A stretch of DNA of 9,296 nucleotides, taken from the NCBI GenBank assembly GCA_030043455.1, contig JASHXQ010000251.1, forward strand, positions 1-9,296, written 5' to 3'. The translations under genes were made by a program, and so were the position numbers. Shown here in pieces: positions 1-5,990 of this stretch. Source of the DNA: Nitrososphaerales archaeon (GTDB lineage: Archaea; Thermoproteota; Nitrososphaeria; Nitrososphaerales; CADDZS01). The notes below the pieces were generated by a model. It searched no databases. It saw nothing but the letters and a program-made list of their open reading frames with translations, and was not told the origin of the DNA. Each line of letters opens with the position of its first letter. The stretch's first letter is position 1.

Positions 1-312
1 GACCGCCAAAAGCGAAGGAAGGGACGTACAAGATGCCAGCGAAATATTATCATCCGTCACCGTGGTTTGGGCTAACCCTTCCGTTGTTGGAAAGCCGGGC
101 GTGACCGAACTCAACGTAACAGTCGAGGTTGAATTATTCACAACGACAAATGTGGTTGAAGTAACCGGTGTTGAAGCAGCCGAGATCGTAGTCTGGGGCG
201 GGGAGGAATGAGGGGCTGCGGCCACGATGATAGCCCCAAGAACACCTACCGAGAGGACAACCACAAGGACGATTGACCGCCCTATAGCCCAAGATTTCGG
301 CCTTTTCTGCAT
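1..312 (-). CDS. Secreted/surface Thr/Ser-rich protein, 3' end outside window (partial)
   Basis: An open frame starts at ATG (312-310) and runs without a stop to position 1, giving 104 residues; the C-terminus lies beyond the left edge. The N-terminus is MQKRPKSWAIGRS followed by a hydrophobic stretch (about residues 14-33, IVLVVVLSVGVLGAIIVAAA), a typical signal peptide or membrane anchor. After it comes a low-complexity Ser/Thr/Val/Pro region (about 34-90) with an N-S-T sequon at residue 60 and one Cys near residue 95. An in-frame TAA two codons before the ATG fixes this as the first Met. A GTGA lies 9 nt upstream as a possible ribosome site. It lies 47 nt behind the next surface-protein gene on the same strand, so the two may be co-transcribed. 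No family is recognised; the composition suggests an extracytoplasmic, probably glycosylated protein with a Thr/Ser linker before an unseen domain. Confidence 0.72.
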   Translation of the reverse strand, partial: MQKRPKSWAIGRSIVLVVVLSVGVLGAIIVAAAPHSSPPQTTISAASTPVTSTTFVVVNNSTSTVTLSSVTPGFPTTEGLAQTTVTDDNISLASCTSLPSLLAV

Positions 313-359
313 TGGTTAGATTCACTTTGATGACATTGCAATTTGAGAATACGAGTGTT

Positions 360-1112
360 TCAGGCTGTAGAGTTGATTTTTCCGATTATTTCCGCATAGA
401 CCAGTCCCGGATTGTCCACGGGAGCAGGGACGTAATGACATAATGTTCCCACCGTGGGATTCGTTGTGTTTCCGACTTGGAGGTCAAGGTAGATCCCATA
501 ACCGCAGATCACATAATTCGGAGAGAGGCCGCTAGAAAGTCCGATTTCATAAGTTCCGCTGGGCGTCGAGGAAGCGGCACTGATAGTATAATTTTCTTCC
601 ATTCCTTCATTTTCCGATTGTGGGCCGCCAATCTGGAATTGGGATGTAGTAGCAGAGATTGAAAAAAGTAAGTTGGCGGTGGCGAGAGTTCCATTAGTTG
701 GAATGACTGAGTAGATGGTGAGCTGTTGCAAGGGTACAATCGTCGCGGCGGCAGTCGAGTTGTAGAAGTAGAATTTCACACAGAGGTTAACAGACGACCC
801 TGCCTTCTGACTGAGAAACATTGTAGATACAACGTCAGTGCCGTTAAAGTAGCTCGTGGAACAGCTTACTGTCCCATTTGTAAACGAAACGCAGCACATG
901 ATGGTCGACATTGCTGAGACTGAAGATGAAGTCTTGGTTGAATAAGCAGAGTAATTGAAGGGGGTGTGTGCCAGATCCTCCGTGGTTGTCGATATGGACA
1001 CAGTCGAGCCTCTGATCGAAAAAGATATGGAGGAAAGAGAGAGCGCCGCTACGACGATGACCAAAATCATGCCCGCCACCGCAAGAGCGATTACCAGACT
1101 GTCTGCTTTCAA
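360..1112 (-). CDS. Membrane-anchored surface protein, cysteine- and sequon-rich, unknown function
   Basis: 250 residues starting at TTG (1112-1110); an in-frame TAG two codons upstream leaves no nearer ATG, and the next Met (residue 15) lies inside the hydrophobic segment. Residues 6-30 form one strong hydrophobic helix after a short K-containing head, so the protein is probably tethered to the membrane with the remainder outside. The exterior part is Ser/Thr-rich and has eight N-x-S/T sequons (N53, N79, N90, N118, N140, N174, N215, N247), as expected for an archaeal N-glycosylated surface protein. Six cysteines (73, 74, 84, 111, 203, 225) could form up to three disulfides. The sequence between is beta-strand-like (for example VNLCVKFYFYNST, GIYLDLQVGN). 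No known domain is recognised. Its neighbour to the left is a second secreted Thr/Ser-rich protein 47 nt downstream; together they look like a small cell-surface pair. A pilin-like role is possible but there is no clear class III signal peptide. Confidence 0.8.
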   Translation of the reverse strand: MKADSLVIALAVAGMILVIVVAALSLSSISFSIRGSTVSISTTTEDLAHTPFNYSAYSTKTSSSVSAMSTIMCCVSFTNGTVSCSTSYFNGTDVVSTMFLSQKAGSSVNLCVKFYFYNSTAAATIVPLQQLTIYSVIPTNGTLATANLLFSISATTSQFQIGGPQSENEGMEENYTISAASSTPSGTYEIGLSSGLSPNYVICGYGIYLDLQVGNTTNPTVGTLCHYVPAPVDNPGLVYAEIIGKINSTA

Positions 1113-1115
1113 AAC

Positions 1116-1181
1116 CTAGCGAACATCTTCATCCCTATCAGCTTGCCCACTCAGGATCTTCACTACAGCCTTATGGCCCAT
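1116..1181 (-). other. 21-codon micro-ORF in frame with the surface-protein gene
   Basis: In the 98-nt gap upstream of the TTG-started surface protein, an ATG (1181-1179) opens 21 codons reading MGHKAVVKILSGQADRDEDVR, then TAG (1118-1116), then GTT and the TTG start of the next gene in the same frame. It could be a leader peptide, chance, or an original N-terminal extension interrupted by a stop. The charged sequence does not resemble a pilin leader. There is little to support translation apart from the shared frame. Confidence 0.2.
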
Positions 1182-1210
1182 CTTTGTTTCATTTTTCAAA
1201 GAGTACAGGA

Positions 1211-1825
1211 CTACCGGGGATTAGCTCTGCCAGTAACAAGCTCTCCCGCGGGTTCATAGGTTGCTATGATCACCCCGGTGGAGGTAACTTTCGAATCTTG
1301 GAGTTTCAAGCTCTTTGGGAGAGCGTTCTCCTCGAACAATTTCTTACCCCTTCCCAGAGTTATCGGAAAGATCCAGAGGTGGAGTCTGTTTACCAGATTG
1401 TTCGCAAGCAGCGTGTGGATGAGGTTTCCACTGCCATACACCCAGAGGTCATTGCCCTCTTCCTGCTTTAGCTTCTTGAGAGCCGCGACGACATCTCCCG
1501 TGATCAATTTAGAATTCTGCCATTCCAGCTTCAAGTCCTGATGGGAGACAACGTACTTTGTGGTCTTGTTGAAACGCTGTCCGATGACTGGTGCGTCCTT
1601 TACTTTTGGCCAGTAGGCTGCAAAGATCTCGTAGGTCTTTCTGCCCAGAAGAAGATCAAAACGTTCTGACATGAATCCGTCCATGACCCTGTCGCCCACG
1701 CTGTCATCATAATTTGCAGTCCAGCCTCCGTAGCTGAAATTATTCGAAGTGTCTTCCTCGGGCCCTCCTGGTGCCTGCATCACACCATCGAGCGTCACAA
1801 AAGTGGTAGTGATTATTTTTCTCAT
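1211..1825 (-). CDS. Dihydrofolate reductase family protein (RibD C-terminal / YyaP-like)
   Basis: 204 residues from ATG (1825-1823) to TAG. It matches the DHFR/RibD_C superfamily of stand-alone reductases: MRKIITTTFVTLDGVMQAPG at the N-terminus (first strand plus the S/T-LDG motif), LLLGRKTYE at 58-66 (helix and NADPH-site strand), GSGNLIHTLL at 131-140 (nucleotide-binding turn GxGxL), and PITLGRGKKLFE at 154-165, all in the usual order and at the usual length. These proteins have the NAD(P)H-binding fold of dihydrofolate reductase and of the riboflavin-pathway reductase, but most have no proven substrate, so neither folate nor riboflavin synthesis should be assumed. It is cytoplasmic; no signal or membrane helix is visible. 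It lies 70 nt downstream of the MFS exporter gene on the same strand and may be cotranscribed with it. No frameshift is seen. Confidence 0.9.
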   Translation of the reverse strand: MRKIITTTFVTLDGVMQAPGGPEEDTSNNFSYGGWTANYDDSVGDRVMDGFMSERFDLLLGRKTYEIFAAYWPKVKDAPVIGQRFNKTTKYVVSHQDLKLEWQNSKLITGDVVAALKKLKQEEGNDLWVYGSGNLIHTLLANNLVNRLHLWIFPITLGRGKKLFEENALPKSLKLQDSKVTSTGVIIATYEPAGELVTGRANPR

Positions 1826-1895
1826 GGATTATCGTCTATCTCATAAGACCTTGACTAATTTCAAGATTCTGTCAAATATCAGATTCGAATTCTCG

Positions 1896-3320
1896 CTACG
1901 CTGAAACCTGATCACTCTTCGAACTATCCATGGGTTTAGCTCCGGTCTGATCGCCATAGCAATGTCTCGGCCCTCGAAGGAAGGAGGGAATGATTGCGAG
2001 CGTATTGATGACGGCAAACACGAACGCCGCTATTCTGAACCCGCTCACAAAACCTTGCATCGCCGTTGCGGTGACATTCGAGGGAGCTATCCCCTCCAGG
2101 AAGGAGGAAAAAATGGAGTAGGGCAGTCCGAGGGTGATCAGCAGGATGGCAATACCGGAGCTAGCAGTGAGCCCGATGTTGAACACGGTTACTCTGAAGC
2201 TCGACGCTATACCGCGTCGATCTTGCGGCACTGAACCCATGATGGAAGAGATGTTGGGGGAGACAAACATCCCGTTTCCAATTCCGAGGAGGGCGAGAGG
2301 CAATGCAATCTGCAAGTATGAAGTCTTGAGAGAAATAAGGGACAGCGAGAAAAACGCGGCACTGCTGATCAACAGCCCAATGGTGGAAAACCAGCGAGGG
2401 CCGTACTTGTCCGACAACCTCCCGCTGATCGGCCCAAACACTGCGTAGGTTGCCTCAAGCGGAAGGAGCGACAGTCCGGCATTTAGGGCGGACATCCCGA
2501 GGACCAGCTGCAGGTAGAAGGAGAGCATGATGATCGAACCTGACCAGGCGAGAGCGTTCAGAAGCTGGGCTAGATTCCCGCCCAGGAATTCCCGGATTTT
2601 GAACAACCGCAGATCCAGGATGGGCGATTCCACCCTGCCTTCTTCACGGATGAAAATAAGCAATAGAATGAATCCGGCTACGAGAAGACCTGCTCCAATC
2701 GAGGCATCCGAGAGACCATAGCTGAGGAAGGTGATGGAGAGCAAAATCATGGTAATCGAGATTGTAAATGTGAAAAAACCCAGCCAGTCGATCTTCCGGC
2801 GTTCCGTAAATTTGGTGAGTTCCTTCAATCTGAAGTGAGCCCAGAGGGTGCCGAAGATACCGATGGGGATGTTGATGTAGAACAATGCTCGCCAGCTGGT
2901 GATGGCAAGGATCACTCCGGAGAGCGTAAGACCAGCAACGGATCCTGCTCTAAACGCGATCTGGTTCAATCCCAGAATCGTGCCGAGCTCTCCCTTGGGT
3001 GTCGCGTCGGTGAGGATCGCGGTGCTGTTGGTGATGAGCATGGCTGCCCCGACACCCTGCACCACCCTGGAAGCGATCAGCTCCTCTGCGGTGAACGAGA
3101 TCGAGGAGAAAAAAGAGCCTACCGTAAACACGGCAAAGCCAATGTTGTAGATCTTCACCCGCCCTATCAGATCAGTAACGCGGCCGATCAGCAAAAGGCC
3201 AATGGTGCTCGCGAGCAGGTATGCCTGGCTGACCCAGATGACGGCCTCCACATTGGCGCCAAGCTCCTTCGCAATCGTGGGCAACCCTACGATCACGATG
3301 CGGGTATCTACACCCGCCAT
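1896..3320 (-). CDS. MFS exporter, DHA2 (14-TMS) drug/proton antiporter type; 5' end apparently disrupted
   Basis: 474 residues from ATG (3320-3318) to TAG, with about 14 hydrophobic helices as in the DHA2 family of inner-membrane drug:H+ antiporters. Family marks: MAGVDTRIVIVGLPTIA (DHA2 TM1 motif with the conserved Asp), GRVTDLIGR at 46-54 (MFS motif A in loop 2-3), and WRALFYINIPIG at 143-154 (typical of DHA2 after TM5). The C-terminus is a short polar tail (residues ~450-474). The ATG at 3320 starts in the middle of TM1: codons directly upstream, in the same frame, read YKWVALSVTTVGTV, the expected first half of TM1, and no ATG, GTG or TTG occurs in that stretch. The only in-frame ATG (3401) is followed by one codon and a TGA at 3395-3393. 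The gene is therefore either damaged near its start, mis-sequenced, or initiated at an unusual codon. Substrate is unknown. It is divergent from the F420 oxidoreductase gene and upstream of the DHFR-like gene. Confidence 0.88.
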   Translation of the reverse strand: MAGVDTRIVIVGLPTIAKELGANVEAVIWVSQAYLLASTIGLLLIGRVTDLIGRVKIYNIGFAVFTVGSFFSSISFTAEELIASRVVQGVGAAMLITNSTAILTDATPKGELGTILGLNQIAFRAGSVAGLTLSGVILAITSWRALFYINIPIGIFGTLWAHFRLKELTKFTERRKIDWLGFFTFTISITMILLSITFLSYGLSDASIGAGLLVAGFILLLIFIREEGRVESPILDLRLFKIREFLGGNLAQLLNALAWSGSIIMLSFYLQLVLGMSALNAGLSLLPLEATYAVFGPISGRLSDKYGPRWFSTIGLLISSAAFFSLSLISLKTSYLQIALPLALLGIGNGMFVSPNISSIMGSVPQDRRGIASSFRVTVFNIGLTASSGIAILLITLGLPYSIFSSFLEGIAPSNVTATAMQGFVSGFRIAAFVFAVINTLAIIPSFLRGPRHCYGDQTGAKPMDSSKSDQVSA

Positions 3321-3401
3321 GACGGTTCCGACGGTCGTGACACTTAGAGCAACCCACTTGTAGTTCGACCTAGGACACTCTCCGCCGGATCTTCAGTGCA
3401 T
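3321..3401 (-). pseudogene. Untranslated-looking 5' extension of the MFS gene with an in-frame TGA
   Basis: These 27 codons are in frame with the MFS coding sequence. They read Met-His-stop, then RSGGECPRSNYKWVALSV and TTVGTV, joining the Met at 3320. The YKWVAL...GTVMAG stretch is what DHA2 exporters normally have at the start of TM1, so it is almost certainly (former) coding sequence. One base change in the TGA (3395-3393) would restore a complete gene from ATG 3401. A TATA-like element 20-27 nt upstream of that ATG fits a leaderless transcript beginning there. Alternatives: a sequencing error, stop readthrough, or a non-canonical start codon. Confidence 0.6.
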
Positions 3402-3420
3402 GGTTAGCTTACGTGTTATT

Positions 3421-3428
3421 AGCTTTAA
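3421..3428 (-). promoter_or_regulatory. Candidate TATA box for the MFS gene
   Basis: On the minus strand, TTAAAGCT lies about 20-27 nt upstream of the ATG at 3401, the spacing of an archaeal TATA box to a leaderless start. The match is judged by eye; A/T-rich words are common, so support is modest. Confidence 0.35.
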
Positions 3429-3440
3429 CCGCAAGCAAGA

Positions 3441-3451
3441 GGAATAATTCC
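3441..3451. promoter_or_regulatory. Palindrome in the divergent promoter, possible operator
   Basis: GGAATAATTCC is a perfect inverted repeat (5-bp arms around a central A). It lies between the MFS and F420-oxidoreductase TATA-like boxes, where a dimeric regulator could control both directions. It is short, so chance is possible. A further TGATCA palindrome lies close by at 3455-3460. Confidence 0.3.
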
Positions 3452-3473
3452 AATGATCACTTCTTCCAACTTG

Positions 3474-3484
3474 TTTTTCTATAG
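3474..3484 (+). promoter_or_regulatory. Candidate TATA box for the F420-dependent oxidoreductase
   Basis: TTTTTCTATAG is centred about 28 nt upstream of the ATG at 3508, as expected for a leaderless archaeal mRNA starting at that ATG. The spacing to the alternative TTG at 3496 (about 16 nt) is too short, which supports the ATG start. Confidence 0.45.
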
Positions 3485-3507
3485 TTGGGTAGTTCTTGAA
3501 CATCCCC

Positions 3508-4512
3508 ATGTCAACCCCAGGAAAGAAAGCTGTCTACTATGTGCTCGCGAGCGAACAGTTCACGACTCCGGAACTCGTGGATTATGGCGCTGCCGTAGAG
3601 AGGGCGGGTTTTGATGGAGTGTGGACCAGCGATCACTTTCAGCCGTGGCAGCCGAACGAGGGTCACTCTGGTTCCGCGTGGATAATGCTTGCCGCATTAA
3701 CTCAAAGAACCTCTCGAATCAAATTCGGCACCGGCGTAACGTGTCCCACTTTTCGCTATCTTCCCGCGATCGTCGCGCAGGCTTGGGCTAGTCTGGACCT
3801 GCTGGCTCCCGGTCGTGCTTTTCTTGGGATAGGTTCGGGGGAGCACTTGAACGAGGGGGCGGCCGGAGGTGGGTGGGGTTCTTACGAGGAGAGGTCCGCG
3901 AGGATGATCGAGGCAGTGAACATTATCCGCTCGTTCTGGACTGGAGACCACGTGAACTTCAAGGGAAGATTTTGGCAGGTAGAGGGCAAACTCTACGATC
4001 CTCCCAAAAGCAGAATTCCGATCTATATTGCTGCGGGAGGGCTGAAAAGCGCCCGCCTGGCGGGTTTGCACGGCGACGGTCTCGTCACCGGAGCTGCCAC
4101 TCTGAGAAAGAACAAACGGCTCATAGAAGAATGGGAACGAGGAGTTAAGGAAGCTGGACGAGACAGGACTGACCAGGCGATCGTTGTCGAACACTTTTGC
4201 GCCATCGGAGAAAAGGATGACGAAGCAATCAGGAGGGAGGCGAACAAGTGGCGGTTTGTACCCAATGCCTGGAAGTCCGGTTATTTTGATAACATACGCC
4301 CGGAGGAGATTCAAGCTAGGGCGGAAAGAGAAATTACTCTAGAGAAAGCGCTGGAGGATTGGGTCGTGAGTAATGACCCGCAAGTTCATGCAAAGGCAAT
4401 CCAGGAGCTCTACGATCTGGGCGCGACCCACGTCGTAGTGCACGTCCCGATGCCCAATCAGAGAGACGTCATCGAGTTCTTCGGGACTAAAGTAATTCCG
4501 GATCTGCGGTGA
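3508..4512 (+). CDS. F420-dependent LLM-class oxidoreductase, glucose-6-phosphate dehydrogenase-like (FGD family)
   Basis: 334 residues from ATG 3508 to TGA; an in-frame TTG at 3496 would add four residues, but the ATG gives the family length (~336) and fits the upstream TATA-like box. The protein is a luciferase-like (LLM) TIM barrel closest to the FGD subgroup, which oxidises a hydroxyl substrate and passes hydride to the deazaflavin F420. Matches to mycobacterial FGD1: ASEQF near the start; SDHFQPW at 41-47, holding the equivalents of Asp39, catalytic His40 and Trp44 (here D42, H43, W47); TPTFRY-like CPTFRY; GSGEHLNE with E112 matching Glu109; and PIYIAAGG at 171-178. The phosphate-binding part differs: the FGD TSGK motif is replaced by TGAATLRK, and the Arg of AKRW (Arg283) by Asp in LEDW. 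F420 use is well supported, but glucose-6-phosphate as substrate is doubtful. It is cytoplasmic and divergent from the MFS gene. Confidence 0.9.
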   Translation: MSTPGKKAVYYVLASEQFTTPELVDYGAAVERAGFDGVWTSDHFQPWQPNEGHSGSAWIMLAALTQRTSRIKFGTGVTCPTFRYLPAIVAQAWASLDLLAPGRAFLGIGSGEHLNEGAAGGGWGSYEERSARMIEAVNIIRSFWTGDHVNFKGRFWQVEGKLYDPPKSRIPIYIAAGGLKSARLAGLHGDGLVTGAATLRKNKRLIEEWERGVKEAGRDRTDQAIVVEHFCAIGEKDDEAIRREANKWRFVPNAWKSGYFDNIRPEEIQARAEREITLEKALEDWVVSNDPQVHAKAIQELYDLGATHVVVHVPMPNQRDVIEFFGTKVIPDLR

Positions 4513-4632
4513 TTACCTTGCCGGGGTATTTTTGATCATCCCGTTCAGCAGCTCGATCTGAAGGGCCACCGCACTGAAATCCTTCTTTCCTTCCCCCATG
4601 GCGTCGGCCTTTGTGAACTCGTCGATCACCAT
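4513..4632 (-). CDS. Possible 39-aa small protein or gene remnant
   Basis: An ATG (4632-4630) opens 39 codons ending in TAA (4515-4513), directly abutting the stop of the F420 oxidoreductase tail to tail with no gap. The protein (MVIDEFTKADAMGEGKKDFS, then AVALQIELLNGMIKNTPAR) has balanced, protein-like composition and a predicted amphipathic helix in its second half. An in-frame TAA two codons upstream bounds it. AAATTTTTAGG about 25 nt upstream could act as a TATA box for a leaderless message, and a 7-bp hairpin lies immediately upstream. No family is recognised. It may be a genuine small protein, the remaining C-terminus of a lost gene, or chance. The longer overlapping minus-strand frame at 4487-4696 (RGRRHGGRK-type composition) looks like a shadow. 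Confidence 0.38.
   Translation of the reverse strand: MVIDEFTKADAMGEGKKDFSAVALQIELLNGMIKNTPAR
4529..4535 (+). terminator. Candidate oligo-T terminator after the F420 oxidoreductase
   Basis: GTATTTTTG, with five consecutive T, lies about 20 nt beyond the oxidoreductase stop. Archaeal RNA polymerase can stop at T-tracts without a hairpin. The tract is short. Confidence 0.25.
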
Positions 4633-4634
4633 GA

Positions 4635-4655
4635 TTTAGGCGTTGAAAGCCTAAA
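4635..4655. repeat. Perfect 7-bp inverted repeat (hairpin) between oxidoreductase and epoxide hydrolase
   Basis: TTTAGGC (4635-4641) and GCCTAAA (4649-4655) are perfect reverse complements around a 7-nt loop. It sits just upstream of the start of the 39-codon minus-strand ORF and about 80 nt upstream of the epoxide hydrolase ATG. It could be an operator, or a terminator hairpin followed on the plus strand by AATTT; the T-run is too weak to be sure. Confidence 0.4.
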
Positions 4656-4684
4656 AATTTGGATCCGGCGAATCTTCCTTGATC

Positions 4685-4692
4685 TTTATTAA
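4685..4692 (+). promoter_or_regulatory. Candidate TATA box for the epoxide hydrolase transcript
   Basis: TTTATTAA lies 45-52 nt upstream of the ATG at 4737. Initiation about 25 nt further on would leave a roughly 25-nt leader carrying GGAG (4730-4733), an archaeal-type ribosome site only 3 nt before the ATG, which is tight. The promoter would also serve the DipZ-like gene downstream. Confidence 0.35.
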
Positions 4693-4736
4693 GCACTCAG
4701 ATCCGCACCGGTCATACTGAAAATTTTACGGAGTGG

Positions 4737-5969
4737 ATGAGAAAACTGAGCCAAATGAAAAGTGCTGAAATGATTTCTGGAAATCTGCCCAGCGGCGTCA
4801 GGCCCTTTCAGGTGGAAATTCCTGAAAAAGCGATTTCAGATTTGCATCGCCGTCTTTCAGAAACTATGTGGCCTGAAAAAGAGCCTGTTAGCGATGCGTC
4901 GCAAGGCGTACAGCTCGCTACAATGAAAAAACTGGCGGACTACTGGGGTTCTGGATATGATTGGCGCAGGTGCGAGGAAAGGCTCAACGCTTTGCCTAAC
5001 TTTATCACGAACATTGACGGCCTGGACATTCATTTCATCTGGGTTCGTTCAAAGCACGAAAATGCCTTGCCGCTCATTATCACTCACGGGTGGCCAGGCT
5101 CGATCCTCGAGGAGCTGAAAATCGTGGATCCTCTGACGAATCCCACCGCAAATGGTGCTAGTGCATCAGACGCTTTCGATCTCGTTATTCCCTCCCTGCC
5201 TGGCTACGGTTTTTCTGGAAAGCCAACCGTTACCGGCTGGAACACTGAACACATTGCCCGCGCCTGGGTTACACTGATGAAGCGCCTTGGCTACACAAAA
5301 TTTGGGGCGGCCGGTGGAGACTGGGGTGCAATAATCGTGGATTTTATGGGAAAACAAGCCGCCCCAGAATTGCTTGGAATTCACTCTAACATGCCCGGTG
5401 TCATCCCACCCGACATCGATAAGGCCGCGGCCGCGGGGGCTCCGCCACCTCCCGGACTTTCGGATGACGAACGGGCTGCGTACGAACATCTAGTTTCTGT
5501 GTATACGAAGGGGGTAGGCTATGCGTATCAGATGGGTTTGCGGCCGCAGACGCTCTATGGTATCGCAGACTCGCCTGTCGGTGTCGCGGCTTACATGCTT
5601 GATCACGACGCGTGGAGCTACGCACATATCGCAAAGCTTTTTGACGGACAGTCGTATGGCGCCATCACGCGAGATGATATCCTCGACAACGTCACGCTCT
5701 ACTGGCTGACAGATACCGGAGTCTCTTCGGCTCGCCTCTACTGGGAAAACTGGCCGCCTAACTTTTTCGGCATTAAAGGCGTCTCTGTCCCGGTCGCCGT
5801 GAGCGCATTCCCCGAGGAGCTCTACCAGGCGCCGAGGAGCTGGTCGGAACGGGCTTATCCCAAGCTCATTCACTACAACAGGCTTCCTAGAGGTGGGCAT
5901 TTTGCGGCGTGGGAAGAGCCCCAACTCTATGCGGAAGAAATTAGGGCGGGCTTTAGATCGCTCCGGTAA
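4737..5969 (+). CDS. Epoxide hydrolase (EHN domain plus alpha/beta hydrolase)
   Basis: 410 residues. An N-terminal epoxide-hydrolase lid domain (about 20-130; [20 protein letters not shown], then ETMWPE) precedes an alpha/beta-hydrolase core, the architecture of microsomal/juvenile-hormone-type epoxide hydrolases and their prokaryotic relatives. Seen in order: HGWPGS at 117-122 (oxyanion-hole turn), PGYGFS at 155-160, GGDWGA at 193-198 with nucleophile D195, a cap region with an Ala/Pro-rich loop (~230-240) and several Tyr, LYWEN at 335-339 with a Tyr of the kind that polarises the epoxide, FPEELY at 358-363 bearing the probable acid, and [10 protein letters not shown] at 386-395 with base H388. 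All catalytic elements are present, so hydrolysis of an epoxide to a diol through an alkyl-enzyme ester is expected. The substrate is unknown. Met at 7 or 12 are alternative starts. It is followed after 21 nt by the DipZ-like gene. No signal peptide or membrane anchor is seen, so it is probably cytoplasmic. Confidence 0.92.
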   Translation: MRKLSQMKSAEMISGNLPSGVRPFQVEIPEKAISDLHRRLSETMWPEKEPVSDASQGVQLATMKKLADYWGSGYDWRRCEERLNALPNFITNIDGLDIHFIWVRSKHENALPLIITHGWPGSILEELKIVDPLTNPTANGASASDAFDLVIPSLPGYGFSGKPTVTGWNTEHIARAWVTLMKRLGYTKFGAAGGDWGAIIVDFMGKQAAPELLGIHSNMPGVIPPDIDKAAAAGAPPPPGLSDDERAAYEHLVSVYTKGVGYAYQMGLRPQTLYGIADSPVGVAAYMLDHDAWSYAHIAKLFDGQSYGAITRDDILDNVTLYWLTDTGVSSARLYWENWPPNFFGIKGVSVPVAVSAFPEELYQAPRSWSERAYPKLIHYNRLPRGGHFAAWEEPQLYAEEIRAGFRSLR

Positions 5970-5980
5970 CGGATGATTGC

Positions 5981-5985
5981 GTGAG
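5981..5985 (+). promoter_or_regulatory. Ribosome binding site deciding the GTG start of the DipZ-like gene
   Basis: GTGAG ends 5 nt before GTG 5991, within the 21-nt gap after the epoxide hydrolase stop. It supports translation from GTG 5991 rather than ATG 6018, which has GAGG only 3 nt ahead. Confidence 0.4.
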
Positions 5986-5990
5986 ACCCT

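Noticed and set aside
134..325. 63-codon minus-strand ORF (MNLTNAEKAEILGYRA...)
   Set aside because: Overlaps, one frame over, the open signal-peptide frame starting at ATG 312. The alternative has Cys/Arg/Gly-rich composition and no signal; the 312 frame has a clean signal peptide and Thr/Ser linker and stays open to the edge.
2835..3347. 170-codon plus-strand ORF opposite the MFS gene
   Set aside because: Highly charged Asp/Gly/Arg sequence complementary to membrane-helix coding sequence; a typical antisense shadow.
3172..3357. 61-codon minus-strand ORF (MGCSKCHDRRNRHGG...)
   Set aside because: Shadow of the MFS gene in another frame; Arg/His/Gly-rich and unrelated to any family, and it overlaps the conserved TM1-TM2 coding sequence.
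1116..3395. Alternative genetic code or selenocysteine/pyrrolysine recoding to explain the in-frame stops near the MFS and surface-protein starts
   Set aside because: The two stops differ (TGA and TAG), and TAG, TGA and TAA are all used as ordinary terminators by the other genes here; no SECIS- or PYLIS-like element was recognised.
4487..4696. 69-codon minus-strand ORF between oxidoreductase and epoxide hydrolase
   Set aside because: Arg/Gly/Lys-rich shadow that overlaps the oxidoreductase 3' end; the 39-codon frame in the same place has more protein-like composition.
5812..5841. Direct repeat of CCGAGGAGCT spaced 20 nt apart
   Set aside because: Lies within the epoxide hydrolase coding sequence, is only 10 bp, and is explained by Glu-Glu-Leu and Arg-Ser-type codons; no sign of an element.
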